Part shown: one piece after another, positions 47,253 to 64,000 of the stretch
How positions within the stretch are numbered: position 1 is the stretch's first letter
How the letters are laid out: every line of letters starts with the position of its first letter
Source of the DNA: Streptantibioticus silvisoli
Lineage (GTDB): Bacteria > Actinomycetota > Actinomycetes > Streptomycetales > Streptomycetaceae
Assembly: GCF_027947535.2 (NCBI RefSeq)
Contig: NZ_JAAGKO020000030.1
Location: 1 to 64,000 of the forward strand
DNA: 64,000 nucleotides
Reading direction: 5' to 3'
Translations under genes and position numbers: made by a program
The notes under the pieces: generated by a model
The model's input: only the letters and a program-made list of their open reading frames with translations
What the model was told of the DNA's origin: nothing
Database searches by the model: none

Positions 47253-47816
47253 ATGGCGAGGCCCGACAAGGCTGCCGCGGTTGCCGAGCTGACGGACAAG
47301 TTCCGCAGTTCGAACGCCGCTGTGCTGACCGAGTACACCGGTCTCACCGTGGCGCAGCTGAAGCAGCTGCGCCGTTCGCTCGGTGAGAACGCTCATTACA
47401 GCGTCGCGAAGAACACGCTGTCCAAGATCGCGGCCAACGAGGCCGGGATCACCCAGCTCGACGACCTGTTCGCGGGTTCGACGGCGATCGCCTTCGTCAC
47501 CGGTGACCCGGTGACCTCGGCGAAGGGTCTGCGCGACTTCGCGAAGGAATTCCCCGCCCTGGTCATCAAGGGCGGCGTCATGGACGGCAAGACGCTGTCC
47601 GCCGACGAGATCAAGAAGCTTGCGGACCTCGAGTCCCGCGAGGTGCTGCTCGCCAAGCTGGCCGGCGGCATGAAGGCGTCCATGGCCAAGGCCGCGGCGA
47701 CCTTCCAGGCCCCGCTGTCGAAGTTCGTCCGTACCGCGGACGCGCTGCGCAGCAAGGTCGAGCAGGGCGGTGCCGACAACACGGCTCCCGCCACCGAGGA
47801 CGCCGCGGCCGAATAA
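47253..47816 (+). CDS. rplJ: 50S ribosomal protein L10
   Basis: A 187-residue stalk base protein. ATG 47253 ([28 protein letters not shown]) has GGAAGGAGG upstream. [28 protein letters not shown] is the rRNA-binding signature. The C-terminal helix anchors L7/L12 dimers. Confidence 0.96.
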   Translation: MARPDKAAAVAELTDKFRSSNAAVLTEYTGLTVAQLKQLRRSLGENAHYSVAKNTLSKIAANEAGITQLDDLFAGSTAIAFVTGDPVTSAKGLRDFAKEFPALVIKGGVMDGKTLSADEIKKLADLESREVLLAKLAGGMKASMAKAAATFQAPLSKFVRTADALRSKVEQGGADNTAPATEDAAAE

Positions 47817-47903
47817 GGCCCGCAGCCCACCCTCGGAACGGGCCGAGTATGCCCGCCGAAATACACCCCCGGCACCAGCCGAATTAGTGGAAGGACCGCC
47901 ATC

Positions 47904-48281
47904 ATGGCGAAGCTCAGCCAGGACGAGCTGCTCGAGGTCTTCGGTGAGATGACCCTGATCGAGCTCTCCGAGTTCGTGAAGGCCTTCGAGGACAAGTTCG
48001 ACGTCGAGGCCGCCGCCCCGGTCGCCGCTGCCGCCGCTGCCCCGGCCGCCGCCGAGGCCGTCGAGGAGCAGGACGAGTTCGACGTCATCCTCACCGGCGC
48101 CGGCGAGAAGAAGATCCAGGTCATCAAGGTCGTGCGTGAGCTGACCTCGCTCGGCCTGAAGGAAGCCAAGGACCTGGTCGACGGCACCCCCAAGCCGGTC
48201 CTGGAGAAGGTCAAGAAGGAAGACGCGCAGAAGGCTGCCGACTCCCTCAAGGCCGCTGGCGCCTCCGTCGAGGTCAAGTGA
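47904..48281 (+). CDS. rplL: 50S ribosomal protein L7/L12
   Basis: A 125-residue stalk protein: dimerisation N-terminus [32 protein letters not shown], an Ala-rich hinge (about 35-52), and a C-terminal domain with [24 protein letters not shown] that recruits EF-Tu and EF-G. RBS GGAAGGA. Confidence 0.97.
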   Translation: MAKLSQDELLEVFGEMTLIELSEFVKAFEDKFDVEAAAPVAAAAAAPAAAEAVEEQDEFDVILTGAGEKKIQVIKVVRELTSLGLKEAKDLVDGTPKPVLEKVKKEDAQKAADSLKAAGASVEVK

Positions 48282-48330
48282 CCCTGTCACGGCTCTGATG
48301 CCGTGACCAGCCCCTTCGTGGGCTGATCAG

Positions 48331-48368
48331 CCGCAGGGCGGCCACCCGTACGGGTGGCCGCCCTGCGG
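48331..48368 (+). terminator. Strong terminator after rplL
   Basis: A near-perfect palindrome with a 17-bp stem beginning CCGCAGGGCGGCCACCC and a GTAC loop, about 50 bp after rplL. It should limit read-through into rpoB. A related but shorter hairpin follows rpoC. Confidence 0.85.
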
Positions 48369-48879
48369 TGTTCCGGTGGTCGTCGAGCCGGTTGGCCGCC
48401 GTTGTCGGCGGACCCGGGTATGGTGATCAACGGTGGTCGTCGCGACCCCTCTCGAACACGGATCTGACGAACTCTCCGAGGATCTCCGAGGGGCGGGGGC
48501 CTTGACGAACCGCACGCAGCGCGCAATTCTCAGGACGCGTCGTAAGCCGTTCGCATCGCGAGGCATGGATCGACCGTGATCCGGGAATGACTGACGACGG
48601 AAGCGCAGGACCGTGATGTGGACCCGGGTCGGACCGGCTCCACCAGATGACGAGGGGGAGATGATTCGGTCTCCGAATCACTGCTCTGGACATCAGTGTG
48701 CCGAATGGCTACACTGACCCTTTGCGCTGCCTGTTAGCTGTCGCCTGGCCCGTCACCAGGGACCAGCATTCGTCTGAGCACCTCAAATACGGTGTCGTCC
48801 TCCATCGGGACGCCGTCGTACGGGCTCAGGGGGGACCGGTACGCGCGTAGTGAGTCCGAGCCCTCGGAAGGACCCCCTC
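48369..48879. other. rplL-rpoB spacer with rpoB promoter and leader
   Basis: No gene seen. It contains the rpoB promoter listed separately and about 155 nt of leader. The region 48420-48660 has moderate GC and no recognised motif. Confidence 0.5.
48687..48715 (+). promoter_or_regulatory. rpoB promoter
   Basis: -35 TGGACA (48687-48692), 17 bp, -10 TACACT (48710-48715): a good match to the streptomycete housekeeping consensus. Start expected near 48722. Confidence 0.7.
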
Positions 48880-52365
<3,486 letters not shown>

Positions 52366-52487
52366 CGGGTTGCCGCCCGGCCTCCCCGGAGGCCGGGCGG
52401 CGATCCCGGACCCGTTCAGACCATGATTGAGACACACCCCCGGTCGTCGTACTGGCCGGGTAACCACGAAGGTGGGATTGACGAACA

Positions 52488-56387
<3,900 letters not shown>

Positions 56388-56422
56388 GTCGTCCCCCGCG
56401 CGTGAGCGCGTAGCACGCTGAC

Positions 56423-56454
56423 AGGGCGGTCACCCCTCACGGGGTGGCCGCCCT
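56423..56454 (+). terminator. Terminator after rpoC
   Basis: The stem AGGGCGGTCACCCC pairs with GGGGTGGCCGCCCT (one T-G) around TCAC, followed by TT. Confidence 0.85.
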
Positions 56455-56806
56455 TCGGCGTGTCGCGGAGGGGGTGGGGGTGTTGTGCGGGGGCGGTGCT
56501 TCTTGGGGTGGCGTGGTGGGGTTTGTGGTGGCGGGGGCGGTGCCTCTCGGGGTGCTGTGGTGGCCTGCGCGGTACGGGAGACGCGTGTCGGGGGGTGCCC
56601 CTCGGCGTACCGCGGCGGTCCTCGCCGTACGGGAAGTGTGCGAATCGGTGTGCGGGTCGCCTCAGGGGTGGCTCGTCCGCGCGGGCGAGCGGCGGATCCC
56701 CCCTGCGAGCGATGCCCGGGCGTCACCATCGGTGACAGGCTGAACGCGGAAACGGCACAACGATCCGGTCGGTCCCGCAGGCCGTCCGGCCAGGGGGAGA
56801 CGTCTC
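56455..56806. other. GC-rich spacer, no gene seen
   Basis: G-rich on the plus strand with runs such as GGGGTGGGGGTG. Open frames give Arg/Gly-rich peptides without homology I recognise. A promoter for the next gene is not evident. Confidence 0.5.
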
Positions 56807-57538
56807 ATGAAGCGCACACCTGCCCGCACCGCGCCGGACCGCGCCCCGGCCGCCCGCCGCCGTGCCCCGGTCCTGCTGCTGCTCTGCGGTCCGGCAGCCG
56901 CCATCGCCTGCCTCAGCGCCTGCGACGTCACCGTCGTCGGGCAGCACAGCCGGACCGTCTCCTACGCCGTGAGCGCCCCGGTGCGCGCCCTGGTCGTGCA
57001 CGACGACACCGGGTCCATCCACGTCACCCGGGGCGCCTCGGGTCTCCGGGTGACCGAACGCCAGGGCTACCGGGGGAAGACGGCCCCGCACACCACGCAC
57101 GCGGTCGCCGCCGGCACCCTGACACTGGCCCACACCTGCCGCGACTGCTCGGTGAGCTACGACGTCCAGCTCCCGGCCGGCACCTCGGTCGACCTGCGGA
57201 CCGACACCGGCAGCGTCGTCCTGGACGGCCTCAGCGGCCCGGTGGACGCCGCCACGGACACCGGGAGCGTGACGGCGACCGGCCTCACCGGCGGCCGGGC
57301 GCGGCTCACCACCGGGACCGGCAGCGTCAACGCCGCGTTCGGCCGCCCGCCGGCCACGCTGGACGCGACCGCCGACACCGGCAGCGTCACGCTCACGCTG
57401 CCCTCCGCCCCGGCCTACGCGGTGACCGCCGGCTCCGGCACCGGCCACGTGTCGGTCGGCGTACGCCGGGACGACTCCGCCCGGTACCGCGTCACGGCCC
57501 ACACCGACACCGGCGACGTGGCGATACGCCGGGGGTGA
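56807..57538 (+). CDS. DUF4097-like putative lipoprotein
   Basis: A 243-residue exported protein. After an Arg-rich n-region, a hydrophobic segment (20-36) ends with a lipobox-like ACLSAC, Cys39. The mature part is a series of short beta repeats carrying (T/D)DTGSV motifs (DDTGSIHV, TDTGSVVL, TDTGSVTA, TGTGSVNA, ADTGSVTL, TDTGDVAI), the pattern of DUF4097 adhesin-like beta-helix proteins. RBS GGGGGAGA. Role unknown; the location between rpoC and rpsL is a known site of small accessory genes in streptomycetes. Confidence 0.78.
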   Translation: MKRTPARTAPDRAPAARRRAPVLLLLCGPAAAIACLSACDVTVVGQHSRTVSYAVSAPVRALVVHDDTGSIHVTRGASGLRVTERQGYRGKTAPHTTHAVAAGTLTLAHTCRDCSVSYDVQLPAGTSVDLRTDTGSVVLDGLSGPVDAATDTGSVTATGLTGGRARLTTGTGSVNAAFGRPPATLDATADTGSVTLTLPSAPAYAVTAGSGTGHVSVGVRRDDSARYRVTAHTDTGDVAIRRG

Positions 57539-57949
57539 GGGCGCGGACGCGTCATGGGTGAGCGGGATGGGGCCGGGGTGAGTGTGCTGGGGCCGGAGGT
57601 GCGGGTGCCGGCGCCGGCGGGAGCATGCGGCAGCGCCATGCGTGAGGGGGGTGGCGTCATGCGTGAGGGGGTCGGCGTTATGCGTGAGCGGACCGGCGCC
57701 GGGGGTGAGCACGCCGGTGCCGGCGCGGTGAGCACGCCGGTGCCGGAGTCCTGGCGTACCGCTGGAGTCGGGCTTCGCCGTGCCGGGGAGGGATGAATCG
57801 GCGGCCGGCGCGGGTTGACCCACCCAGGAAGCGGCCCGGAGCTGTCTCCCCGGCGAGGGGCGGAGCGGATTCCCGTCCCGACGGCCCGTCGGACACCCTC
57901 CGGCCGCGCGCTGCTGCGATGCCGGGACGGTGGAGAGCGGGAGGGGCCG
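57539..57949. other. Repeat-containing spacer, no gene seen
   Basis: It contains imperfect direct repeats of ATGCGTGAGSGGGTSGGCG (about 57637-57700) and of GGTGAGCACGCCGGTGCCGG (57704-57745). Frames through it are repeats without coding character. Confidence 0.5.
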
Positions 57950-58684
57950 ATGAAGTGGCTGACGGGAGAGGGCCGGGGAACGGAGCCGGGGGGTGCTCCC
58001 GCGGGAGCGGTGGCTGACGTGCGGGTGGCTGACGTGCCGGGGGCAGTGGTGGTTGACGTGACGGTGGGCGGTGGGGCGGTGGTTGACGTGGCGGTGGCTG
58101 ACGCGACGGTGGGCGGCGGGGCGGTGGCTGACGGAGCGATGGCCGGCCCGCCCGTGTCGGCGGTGGCTGACGGAGCGGCGGCCGACGTACCCCCGCCGGC
58201 GGGTTCCGACATACCCGTGGCCGGCCCCGAAGCGGTGATCGCTGAAGCCGCCGTCCCGGAAGCGGTCGCCCTCGTGCCGTCGGAGGGCGGAGGCGTGGAC
58301 GGGGAACCGGAGTTCCGGCTCGCGTCCGGTACCGGTGGCCGGGCGGCGCTCGAAGTGGCGCGCGGCGGCGAGGTGGTGGCGGTGGACGTGGCCAACGCGT
58401 TCAGCGCGCCGGTGCTGGGCGGACTGCGCGGTGGCGGGGCGGCCGCGGCGTGGGCGGTGGCCTGGGGCTGCCTGCCGCCGGACGGTGGCGGGGTGACGGT
58501 GGAGTTTGGCCGGGGCCGGGCGGGGCGTCGGCGGGCGGCGGTGCCGGTGCGGGCGGTGGGGCCGTTCTGGGTCGCGCGGACCCGGGGCCGGTTCACCACG
58601 GTGACGGTCGGCGTGGGCACGGCGGACCCGGCCTCCGGACGCGGTGCGGGACGGCAGCAGCGCTGGCGGCTGGCCGGGCGCTGA
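57950..58684 (+). CDS. Hypothetical protein with degenerate N-terminal repeats
   Basis: A 244-residue protein starting MKWLTGEG, with GGGAGGGG upstream of ATG 57950. I do not recognise the family. Residues ~15-110 are Val/Ala/Gly/Asp-rich with repeated (V)ADV and GGGAVVDV motifs, encoded by degenerate GGTGGCTGACG repeats. The C-terminal half (about 125-244) looks like a folded beta-rich domain (PEFRLASGTGGRAALEVARGGEVVAVDVANA ... GPFWVARTRGRFTTVTVGV). No signal peptide or membrane helix. It is probably a real gene from codon bias and context. Confidence 0.55.
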   Translation: MKWLTGEGRGTEPGGAPAGAVADVRVADVPGAVVVDVTVGGGAVVDVAVADATVGGGAVADGAMAGPPVSAVADGAAADVPPPAGSDIPVAGPEAVIAEAAVPEAVALVPSEGGGVDGEPEFRLASGTGGRAALEVARGGEVVAVDVANAFSAPVLGGLRGGGAAAAWAVAWGCLPPDGGGVTVEFGRGRAGRRRAAVPVRAVGPFWVARTRGRFTTVTVGVGTADPASGRGAGRQQRWRLAGR

Positions 58685-58805
58685 CGGCGGGGGAGCGGGG
58701 TGCGGGGTCCGGCGGGCGGAGGTTCGGGCTGCGGGGAACCTTCGGGGTGCGGCCCGCGTCTGTTGCTTAGGACGGGTGGGCCGGTTCTGGGGGGAGCAGT
58801 CGGCG

Positions 58806-59351
58806 ATGACGGACTACGGGGGGTCACCGACCGGTCGCGGATCTTCCCGCCGGGCCATGCTCGCGTCGGACGCCGACCGGGAGCGGACCGTCGACACGCT
58901 GAAGACGGCGTACGCCGAGGGCCGGCTGACCGCGGACGAGCACGACGACCGGGTCGGGCGGGCCTACGTCTCGCGCACCTACGGCGAGCTGGCCGCGCTC
59001 GTGGCCGACCTGCCGCAGTCGCCGGGCGCCATGCTGCCGGCCGTCTCGCCGGTGTACCAGCCGTTCCCGCCCTACCCGTCGCAGGCGGTCTCCCCGCCGC
59101 CGTACTACCCGGTGCGGCAGAAGCCGACTAACGGGCTCGCGGTGGCGTCGTTGATGTGCGGGCTGGCGGGCATACCGCTGTGCCTGCCGGCGGTGGCGGC
59201 GATCGCACTGGGACACATCGCGCGCTGGCAGATCCGCAACAACGGCGAGGGCACCGAGGGCGGCAAGGGCGCGGCCACCGGCGGCGCGGTGCTGGGCTAC
59301 CTCGGTGTCGTCTTCTGGCTGATCCTGCTGCTGACGACGGGTTCCGGCTGA
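58806..59351 (+). CDS. DUF1707/DUF4190 membrane protein
   Basis: A 181-residue protein. The N-terminal DUF1707 (about 15-70) reads MLASDADRERTVDTLKTAYAEGRLTADEHDDRVGRAYVSRTYGELAALVADLP, a common streptomycete module. A Pro/Tyr linker follows (75-105), then two transmembrane helices (about 108-135 and 155-178) of DUF4190 type with GIPLCLPAVAAIALGHIARWQI. Start at ATG 58806; the upstream GGGGGAG is an adequate RBS. Function unknown. Confidence 0.85.
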   Translation: MTDYGGSPTGRGSSRRAMLASDADRERTVDTLKTAYAEGRLTADEHDDRVGRAYVSRTYGELAALVADLPQSPGAMLPAVSPVYQPFPPYPSQAVSPPPYYPVRQKPTNGLAVASLMCGLAGIPLCLPAVAAIALGHIARWQIRNNGEGTEGGKGAATGGAVLGYLGVVFWLILLLTTGSG

Positions 59352-60083
59352 GGCCGTGACCGCCGGGCCGAGCGGGATGACCACGGGGGCCGGGGCGCCC
59401 GTGGTGCCGGGAGCGTGCGGCCGACCGCCGGGTTGCGGGCGGCGGCAGGGCGGCGGCCGGGTGGCCGGGCTCCCCGGAGCGCGGGCGCGTCGTGCTGCGG
59501 GCGTCCGGCGTGGCGGCGGGGTGTCGTGGTGGCCGAGGAGTCGGCGAGTGGCGGCGTGGTGGCCGAGGACTCGGCCGGTGGCGGTGGCATGTCGTGGTGG
59601 CCGAGGAGTCGGCGAGTGGCGGCGGCGCGTCGTTGACCGCGGCGGGGCCGGGCGGGTGCTCTTTGGGATGATCTTGGCCGTCCGGAGGTGACCGGGGGCC
59701 GGGTGACGGTGGCCACACACCGGTGGAGGGGGAGCGTGGCCGGTCGCCGTCTTCCCCTGTCACAGGGGTGGCGGTTACCGTAACGGCGGTGTGCCGGGGC
59801 CGGGCGTCCTTCGCGTGTGCATTTGTTTTGACCGCAGCCCATGCGCTAGGTACGCTCTGTCCTTGTGCCTGGGGTGTCCCCGGGTTCTTGTGCGTGCACT
59901 CGACCGCACGGAACTCCGAGACTGCGACATCCAGATAAGTGAGCCGGGCCCGCCTCGCGGGAACGCGCGATCTATCCGACACGCCCGACCGCGTGGGTCG
60001 GCGAGTACGTCGGCCTCCGCGCGAGCGGGGTGTATTCCCCAGGTTAGTTGTACCGAGATCGGCACACAGAAACCGGAGAAGTA
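59352..60083. other. Spacer with direct repeats and the rpsL promoter/leader
   Basis: No gene. A 33-bp sequence beginning GTCGTGGTGGCCGAGGAGTC occurs at 59523-59555 and 59591-59623, with a partial copy between. The rpsL promoter and about 220 nt of leader fill the second half. Confidence 0.6.
59828..59856 (+). promoter_or_regulatory. rpsL promoter
   Basis: -35 TTGACC (59828-59833), 17 bp, -10 TACGCT (59851-59856). It should drive rpsL-rpsG-fusA and possibly tuf. Confidence 0.75.
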
Positions 60084-60455
60084 GTGCCTACGATCCAGCA
60101 GCTGGTCCGGAAGGGCCGGCAGGACAAGGTCGAGAAGAACAAGACGCCCGCGCTGAAGGGTTCGCCCCAGCGCCGCGGCGTCTGCACGCGTGTGTACACG
60201 ACCACCCCGAAGAAGCCGAACTCGGCGCTGCGTAAGGTCGCGCGTGTGCGTCTGACCAGCGGGATCGAGGTCACCGCTTACATTCCGGGTGAGGGCCACA
60301 ACTTGCAGGAGCACTCGATCGTGCTCGTGCGCGGCGGTCGTGTGAAGGACCTGCCGGGTGTCCGCTACAAGATCATCCGCGGCTCGCTCGACACCCAGGG
60401 TGTCAAGAACCGCAAGCAGGCCCGCAGCCGCTACGGCGCCAAGAAGGAGAAGTAA
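60084..60455 (+). CDS. rpsL: 30S ribosomal protein S12
   Basis: A 123-residue decoding-centre protein. GTG 60084 gives [20 protein letters not shown], the canonical start. Streptomycin-relevant positions are wild type: Lys43 in TTTPKKPNS and Lys88 in [21 protein letters not shown]. Confidence 0.97.
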   Translation: MPTIQQLVRKGRQDKVEKNKTPALKGSPQRRGVCTRVYTTTPKKPNSALRKVARVRLTSGIEVTAYIPGEGHNLQEHSIVLVRGGRVKDLPGVRYKIIRGSLDTQGVKNRKQARSRYGAKKEK

Positions 60456-60458
60456 GAC

Positions 60459-60929
60459 ATGCCTCGTAAGGGCCCTGCCCCGAAGCGGCCGGTCATCATT
60501 GACCCGGTCTACAGCTCTCCGCTTGTCACGTCGCTGGTCAACAAGGTCCTGCTGAACGGCAAGCGCTCCACCGCCGAGCGCATCGTCTACGGCGCCCTCG
60601 AAGGTCTGCGTGAGAAGACCGGCAACGACCCGGTCATCACGCTGAAGCGCGCGCTGGAGAACATCAAGCCGACTCTTGAGGTCAAGTCCCGCCGTGTCGG
60701 TGGCGCGACCTACCAGGTGCCGGTCGAGGTCCGTCCCGCCCGTGCGTCCACCCTGGCGCTGCGCTGGCTGGTCGGTTACTCCCGTGCCCGTCGCGAGAAG
60801 ACCATGACCGAGCGCCTCATGAACGAGCTGCTCGACGCCTCCAACGGTCTTGGCGCCTCCGTCAAGCGCCGCGAGGACACCCACAAGATGGCCGAGTCCA
60901 ACAAGGCCTTCGCGCACTACCGCTGGTAG
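60459..60929 (+). CDS. rpsG: 30S ribosomal protein S7
   Basis: A 156-residue protein that nucleates the 30S head. It starts [31 protein letters not shown], three bases after the rpsL stop, and ends [11 protein letters not shown]. Length normal. Confidence 0.97.
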   Translation: MPRKGPAPKRPVIIDPVYSSPLVTSLVNKVLLNGKRSTAERIVYGALEGLREKTGNDPVITLKRALENIKPTLEVKSRRVGGATYQVPVEVRPARASTLALRWLVGYSRARREKTMTERLMNELLDASNGLGASVKRREDTHKMAESNKAFAHYRW

Positions 60930-60967
60930 TCGCTACCCCCATCGAGACCGAGAGAAGACTGAGCCTC

Positions 60968-63070
60968 ATGGCCACCACTTCACTTGACCTGGCCAGGGTC
61001 CGCAACATTGGGATCATGGCCCACATCGACGCGGGCAAGACGACCACCACCGAGCGGATCCTGTTCTACACCGGTGTGAGCTACAAGATCGGTGAGGTCC
61101 ACGACGGCGCTGCCACCATGGACTGGATGGAGCAGGAGCAGGAACGCGGCATCACCATCACGTCCGCCGCGACCACCTGCCACTGGACGGTGGACGGCGA
61201 AGACCACACGATCAACATCATCGACACCCCGGGCCACGTCGACTTCACGGTCGAGGTGGAGCGCTCGCTGCGCGTCCTGGACGGTGCCGTCACGGTGTTC
61301 GACGGTGTGGCCGGTGTCGAGCCGCAGTCCGAGACGGTGTGGCGTCAGGCGGACCGGTACAACGTCCCGCGCATCTGCTTCGTCAACAAGCTGGACCGCG
61401 TCGGTGCCGAGTTCCACCGCTGCGTCGACATGATCGTCGACCGCCTGGGTGCGGTGCCGTTGGTCATGCAGCTCCCGATCGGCGCCGAGGCGGACTTCCG
61501 CGGCGTGATCGACCTCGTCCGGATGAAGGCTCTGGTCTGGTCCGAAGAGGCCGCCAAGGGTGAGATGTACGACACCATCGACATCCCGGAGACCCACACC
61601 GACGTTGCCGAGGAGTACCGCGGCAAGCTGCTGGAGACGGCCGCCGAGTCGGACGACGAGCTGATGGAGCTGTACCTGGAGGGCCAGGAGCCCACCGAGG
61701 AGCAGCTGATCGCCGGCATCCGCCGCGCGACCATCGCCTCGAAGCTCACCCCGGTGTTCTGCGGCACCGCGTTCAAGAACAAGGGCGTCCAGCCCCTGCT
61801 CGACGCGGTCGTCAAGTACCTGCCGTCCCCGACCGACGTCGACGGCGTCACCGGCCACAAGGTCGGCGACGAGGAGACCGAGATCTTCCGCAAGGCCTCG
61901 GACGAGGAACCGTTCTCCGGTCTTGCCTTCAAGATCATGAGCGACCCGCACCTCGGTAAGCTCACCTTCATCCGGGTGTACTCCGGCCGCATGGACTCCG
62001 GCACCCAGGTGCTGAACTCCGTGAAGGGCCGCAAGGAGCGCATCGGCAAGATCTACCGGATGCACGCGAACAAGCGTGAGGAGATCCCCAGCGTCGGTGC
62101 CGGTGACATCGTCGCCGTCATGGGCCTGAAGGACACCACCACCGGTGAGACCCTCTGCGATGCGGCCAAGCCCGTCATCCTGGAGTCCATGAACTTCCCG
62201 GCCCCGGTCATCCAGGTGGCCATCGAGCCGAAGTCCAAGGGCGACCAGGAGAAGCTCGGCATCGCGATCCAGCGGCTCGCCGAGGAGGACCCCTCCTTCC
62301 AGGTGCACACCGACGAGGAGACCGGCCAGACGATCATCGCGGGCATGGGCGAACTGCACCTCGACGTGCTGGTCGACCGCATGAAGCGCGAGTTCCGGGT
62401 CGAGGCCAACGTCGGCAAGCCCCAGGTCGCGTACCGCGAGACCATTCGCAAGAAGGTCGAGCGGATCGACTACACGCACAAGAAGCAGACTGGTGGTTCC
62501 GGCCAGTTCGCCAAGGTGCAGATCGCCATCGAGCCGCTCGAAGGCGATGGGTACGAGTTCGAGAACAAGGTCACCGGTGGCCGCATCCCCCGGGAGTACA
62601 TTCCCTCGGTGGACGCCGGCTGCCAGGAGGCCATGGAGTTCGGCGTGCTGGCCGGCTACCCCCTCACGGGTGTCAAGGTCACCCTGCTGGACGGTGGCTA
62701 CCACGACGTCGACTCCTCCGAACTCGCGTTCAAGATCGCCGGCTCCATGGCGTTCAAGGACGGTGCCCGCAAGGCCAGCCCGGCTCTGCTGGAGCCGATG
62801 ATGGCTGTCGAGGTGACCACGCCCGAGGACTACATGGGCGATGTCATCGGCGACATCAACTCGCGCCGTGGCCAGATCCAGGCCATGGAGGAGCGCAGCG
62901 GTGCCCGGGTCGTCAAGGCTCTGGTCCCGCTGTCGGAGATGTTCGGCTACGTCGGTGACCTGCGCAGCAAGACCTCCGGCCGTGCCAGCTACTCCATGCA
63001 GTTCGACTCCTACGCCGAGGTTCCGAGGAACGTCGCAGAGGAGATCATTGCGAAGGCCAAGGGCGAGTAG
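60968..63070 (+). CDS. fusA: Elongation factor G
   Basis: A 700-residue translocase GTPase. G1 [16 protein letters not shown]2/switch [16 protein letters not shown]3 [19 protein letters not shown]4 [10 protein letters not shown]. Domain IV begins [12 protein letters not shown] and includes [25 protein letters not shown]. It follows rpsG by 38 bp. Confidence 0.97.
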   Translation: MATTSLDLARVRNIGIMAHIDAGKTTTTERILFYTGVSYKIGEVHDGAATMDWMEQEQERGITITSAATTCHWTVDGEDHTINIIDTPGHVDFTVEVERSLRVLDGAVTVFDGVAGVEPQSETVWRQADRYNVPRICFVNKLDRVGAEFHRCVDMIVDRLGAVPLVMQLPIGAEADFRGVIDLVRMKALVWSEEAAKGEMYDTIDIPETHTDVAEEYRGKLLETAAESDDELMELYLEGQEPTEEQLIAGIRRATIASKLTPVFCGTAFKNKGVQPLLDAVVKYLPSPTDVDGVTGHKVGDEETEIFRKASDEEPFSGLAFKIMSDPHLGKLTFIRVYSGRMDSGTQVLNSVKGRKERIGKIYRMHANKREEIPSVGAGDIVAVMGLKDTTTGETLCDAAKPVILESMNFPAPVIQVAIEPKSKGDQEKLGIAIQRLAEEDPSFQVHTDEETGQTIIAGMGELHLDVLVDRMKREFRVEANVGKPQVAYRETIRKKVERIDYTHKKQTGGSGQFAKVQIAIEPLEGDGYEFENKVTGGRIPREYIPSVDAGCQEAMEFGVLAGYPLTGVKVTLLDGGYHDVDSSELAFKIAGSMAFKDGARKASPALLEPMMAVEVTTPEDYMGDVIGDINSRRGQIQAMEERSGARVVKALVPLSEMFGYVGDLRSKTSGRASYSMQFDSYAEVPRNVAEEIIAKAKGE

Positions 63071-63290
63071 CTCCGCGTTTCAACGAGCAGCACGCAAGCC
63101 TTAGGCTTGACGCCAGGTGGTCCGGGCGACCTACCGCAGACCGTGAGGAAAACGGTGGGTCCCCGGCAGCCCGGCAACCAATCCGCGGGTTGGATGCGCA
63201 ATGCCCTTCGGGGTTCTCATCAACCCGGCAACGATTCCCCTGTCGCGATACGGCGTATGGCGCACAGAAATAGTTCACAGGAGGACCCCC
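63071..63290 (+). promoter_or_regulatory. fusA-tuf spacer with possible tuf promoter
   Basis: A 220-bp spacer. TTGACG (63107-63112) and TACCGC (63132-63137) are a weak promoter candidate; streptomycete tuf1 is known to have its own promoter here. The tuf RBS CAGGAGGA is near 63277-63284. Confidence 0.4.
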
Positions 63291-64000
63291 GTGGCGAAGG
63301 CGAAGTTCGAGCGGACTAAGCCGCACGTCAACATCGGCACCATCGGTCACATCGACCACGGTAAGACCACTCTTACCGCGGCGATCACCAAGGTGCTGCA
63401 CGACGCGTACCCGGACCTGAACGAGGCCTCGGCCTTCGACCAGATCGACAAGGCTCCCGAAGAGCGCCAGCGCGGTATCACCATCTCCATCGCGCACGTC
63501 GAGTACCAGACCGAGTCGCGTCACTACGCCCACGTCGACTGCCCCGGTCACGCGGACTACATCAAGAACATGATCACCGGTGCCGCGCAGATGGACGGCG
63601 CGATCCTCGTGGTCGCGGCGACCGACGGCCCGATGCCGCAGACCAAGGAGCACGTGCTCCTGGCCCGCCAGGTCGGCGTCCCCTACATCGTCGTCGCGCT
63701 GAACAAGGCCGACATGGTGGACGACGAGGAGATCCTGGAGCTCGTCGAGCTCGAGGTCCGTGAGCTCCTCTCGGACTACGAGTTCCCGGGCGACGACGTT
63801 CCGGTCGTCCAGGTCTCCGCGCTCAAGGCGCTCGAGGGCGACAAGGAGTGGGGCGAGAAGCTCCTCGGCCTCATGAAGGCCGTGGACGAGGCGATCCCGA
63901 CTCCCGAGCGTGACGTCGACAAGCCGTTCCTGATGCCGATCGAGGACGTCTTCACGATCACCGGTCGTGGCACCGTCGTCACCGGTCGTATCGAGCGTGG
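63291..64000 (+). CDS. tuf: Elongation factor Tu, 5' part (runs off window)
   Basis: The first ~236 residues of EF-Tu. GTG 63291 gives [36 protein letters not shown]. GTPase motifs: [29 protein letters not shown] and SALKALEG. Domain 2 begins with [16 protein letters not shown] at the window edge. It delivers aminoacyl-tRNA to the ribosome. Confidence 0.97.
   Translation, partial: MAKAKFERTKPHVNIGTIGHIDHGKTTLTAAITKVLHDAYPDLNEASAFDQIDKAPEERQRGITISIAHVEYQTESRHYAHVDCPGHADYIKNMITGAAQMDGAILVVAATDGPMPQTKEHVLLARQVGVPYIVVALNKADMVDDEEILELVELEVRELLSDYEFPGDDVPVVQVSALKALEGDKEWGEKLLGLMKAVDEAIPTPERDVDKPFLMPIEDVFTITGRGTVVTGRIER

Noticed and set aside
48850-48879. GTG at 48850 as rpoB start
   Set aside because: It lacks a ribosome binding site, while the TTG at 48880 has GGAAGGA at proper distance and gives the usual 1161 residues.
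60980-62704. A 574-residue frame opposite fusA
   Set aside because: Shadow of EF-G codons; no domain or RBS.

Overview
The window looks like chromosomal core DNA of a high-GC actinomycete, most likely a Streptomyces or close relative. The supporting signs are roughly 70 percent or higher GC with strong third-position GC bias, many GTG/TTG starts, an acidic N-terminal extension on NusG, and a gene order (partial nuo locus, tRNA-Tyr, rpmG, two MaoC-fold genes, murB, secE-nusG-rplKA-rplJL-rpoBC-rpsLG-fusA-tuf) that I recognise as the streptomycete arrangement. The species cannot be named from the sequence.

Layout. 1-3802: a minus-strand signalling locus with two paralogous sensor histidine kinases and one NarL-type response regulator; the kinases share a perfect 310-bp segment. 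4067-14683: a translationally coupled ten-gene operon nuoABCHIJKLMN, a partial respiratory complex I locus without nuoD, E, F or G; several subunits carry long low-complexity tails or insertions. 14824-17982: an HtpX-type protease, a YccF-type membrane protein, a NERD-domain protein and YajQ (minus strand). 18188-23690: tRNA-Tyr followed by a compact integrative element: tyrosine integrase, excisionase-like HTH protein and a divergent, AT-rich 947-aa gene joining a restriction-endonuclease-like N-terminus to a NACHT NTPase (a candidate phage-defence protein). The element ends at a decayed duplicate of the tRNA-Tyr 3' half and a broken second integrase, so elements have accumulated at this site. 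23995-26574: a family 39 glycosyltransferase. 27051-32295: a carbohydrate or polyol ABC uptake operon with a zinc dehydrogenase and a DeoR-type regulator. 33235-34614: an amidohydrolase-like protein that appears to lack key catalytic residues.

34884-42560: tRNA-Thr, tRNA-Met and rpmG; two hotdog dehydratase genes; a TetR regulator with an MFS exporter; murB; a convergent adenosine deaminase; aspartate aminotransferase. 42825 to the end: tRNA-Trp, then the transcription/translation superoperon region secE, nusG, rplK, rplA, a lipoprotein gene, rplJ (with a leader resembling the L10 autoregulatory leader), rplL, rpoB, rpoC, three accessory genes (DUF4097-like lipoprotein, unknown protein, DUF1707 membrane protein), rpsL, rpsG, fusA and the 5' part of tuf.

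The most interesting region is 18188-23690: a minimal tRNA-Tyr element whose only evident cargo is a nuclease-NACHT gene with at least two rare TTA codons. A second theme is the abundance of short tandem repeats, both between genes (16-bp minisatellites at 26829-27023, a repeat field at 32865-33235) and inside genes (nuoB, nuoC, the family 39 glycosyltransferase).
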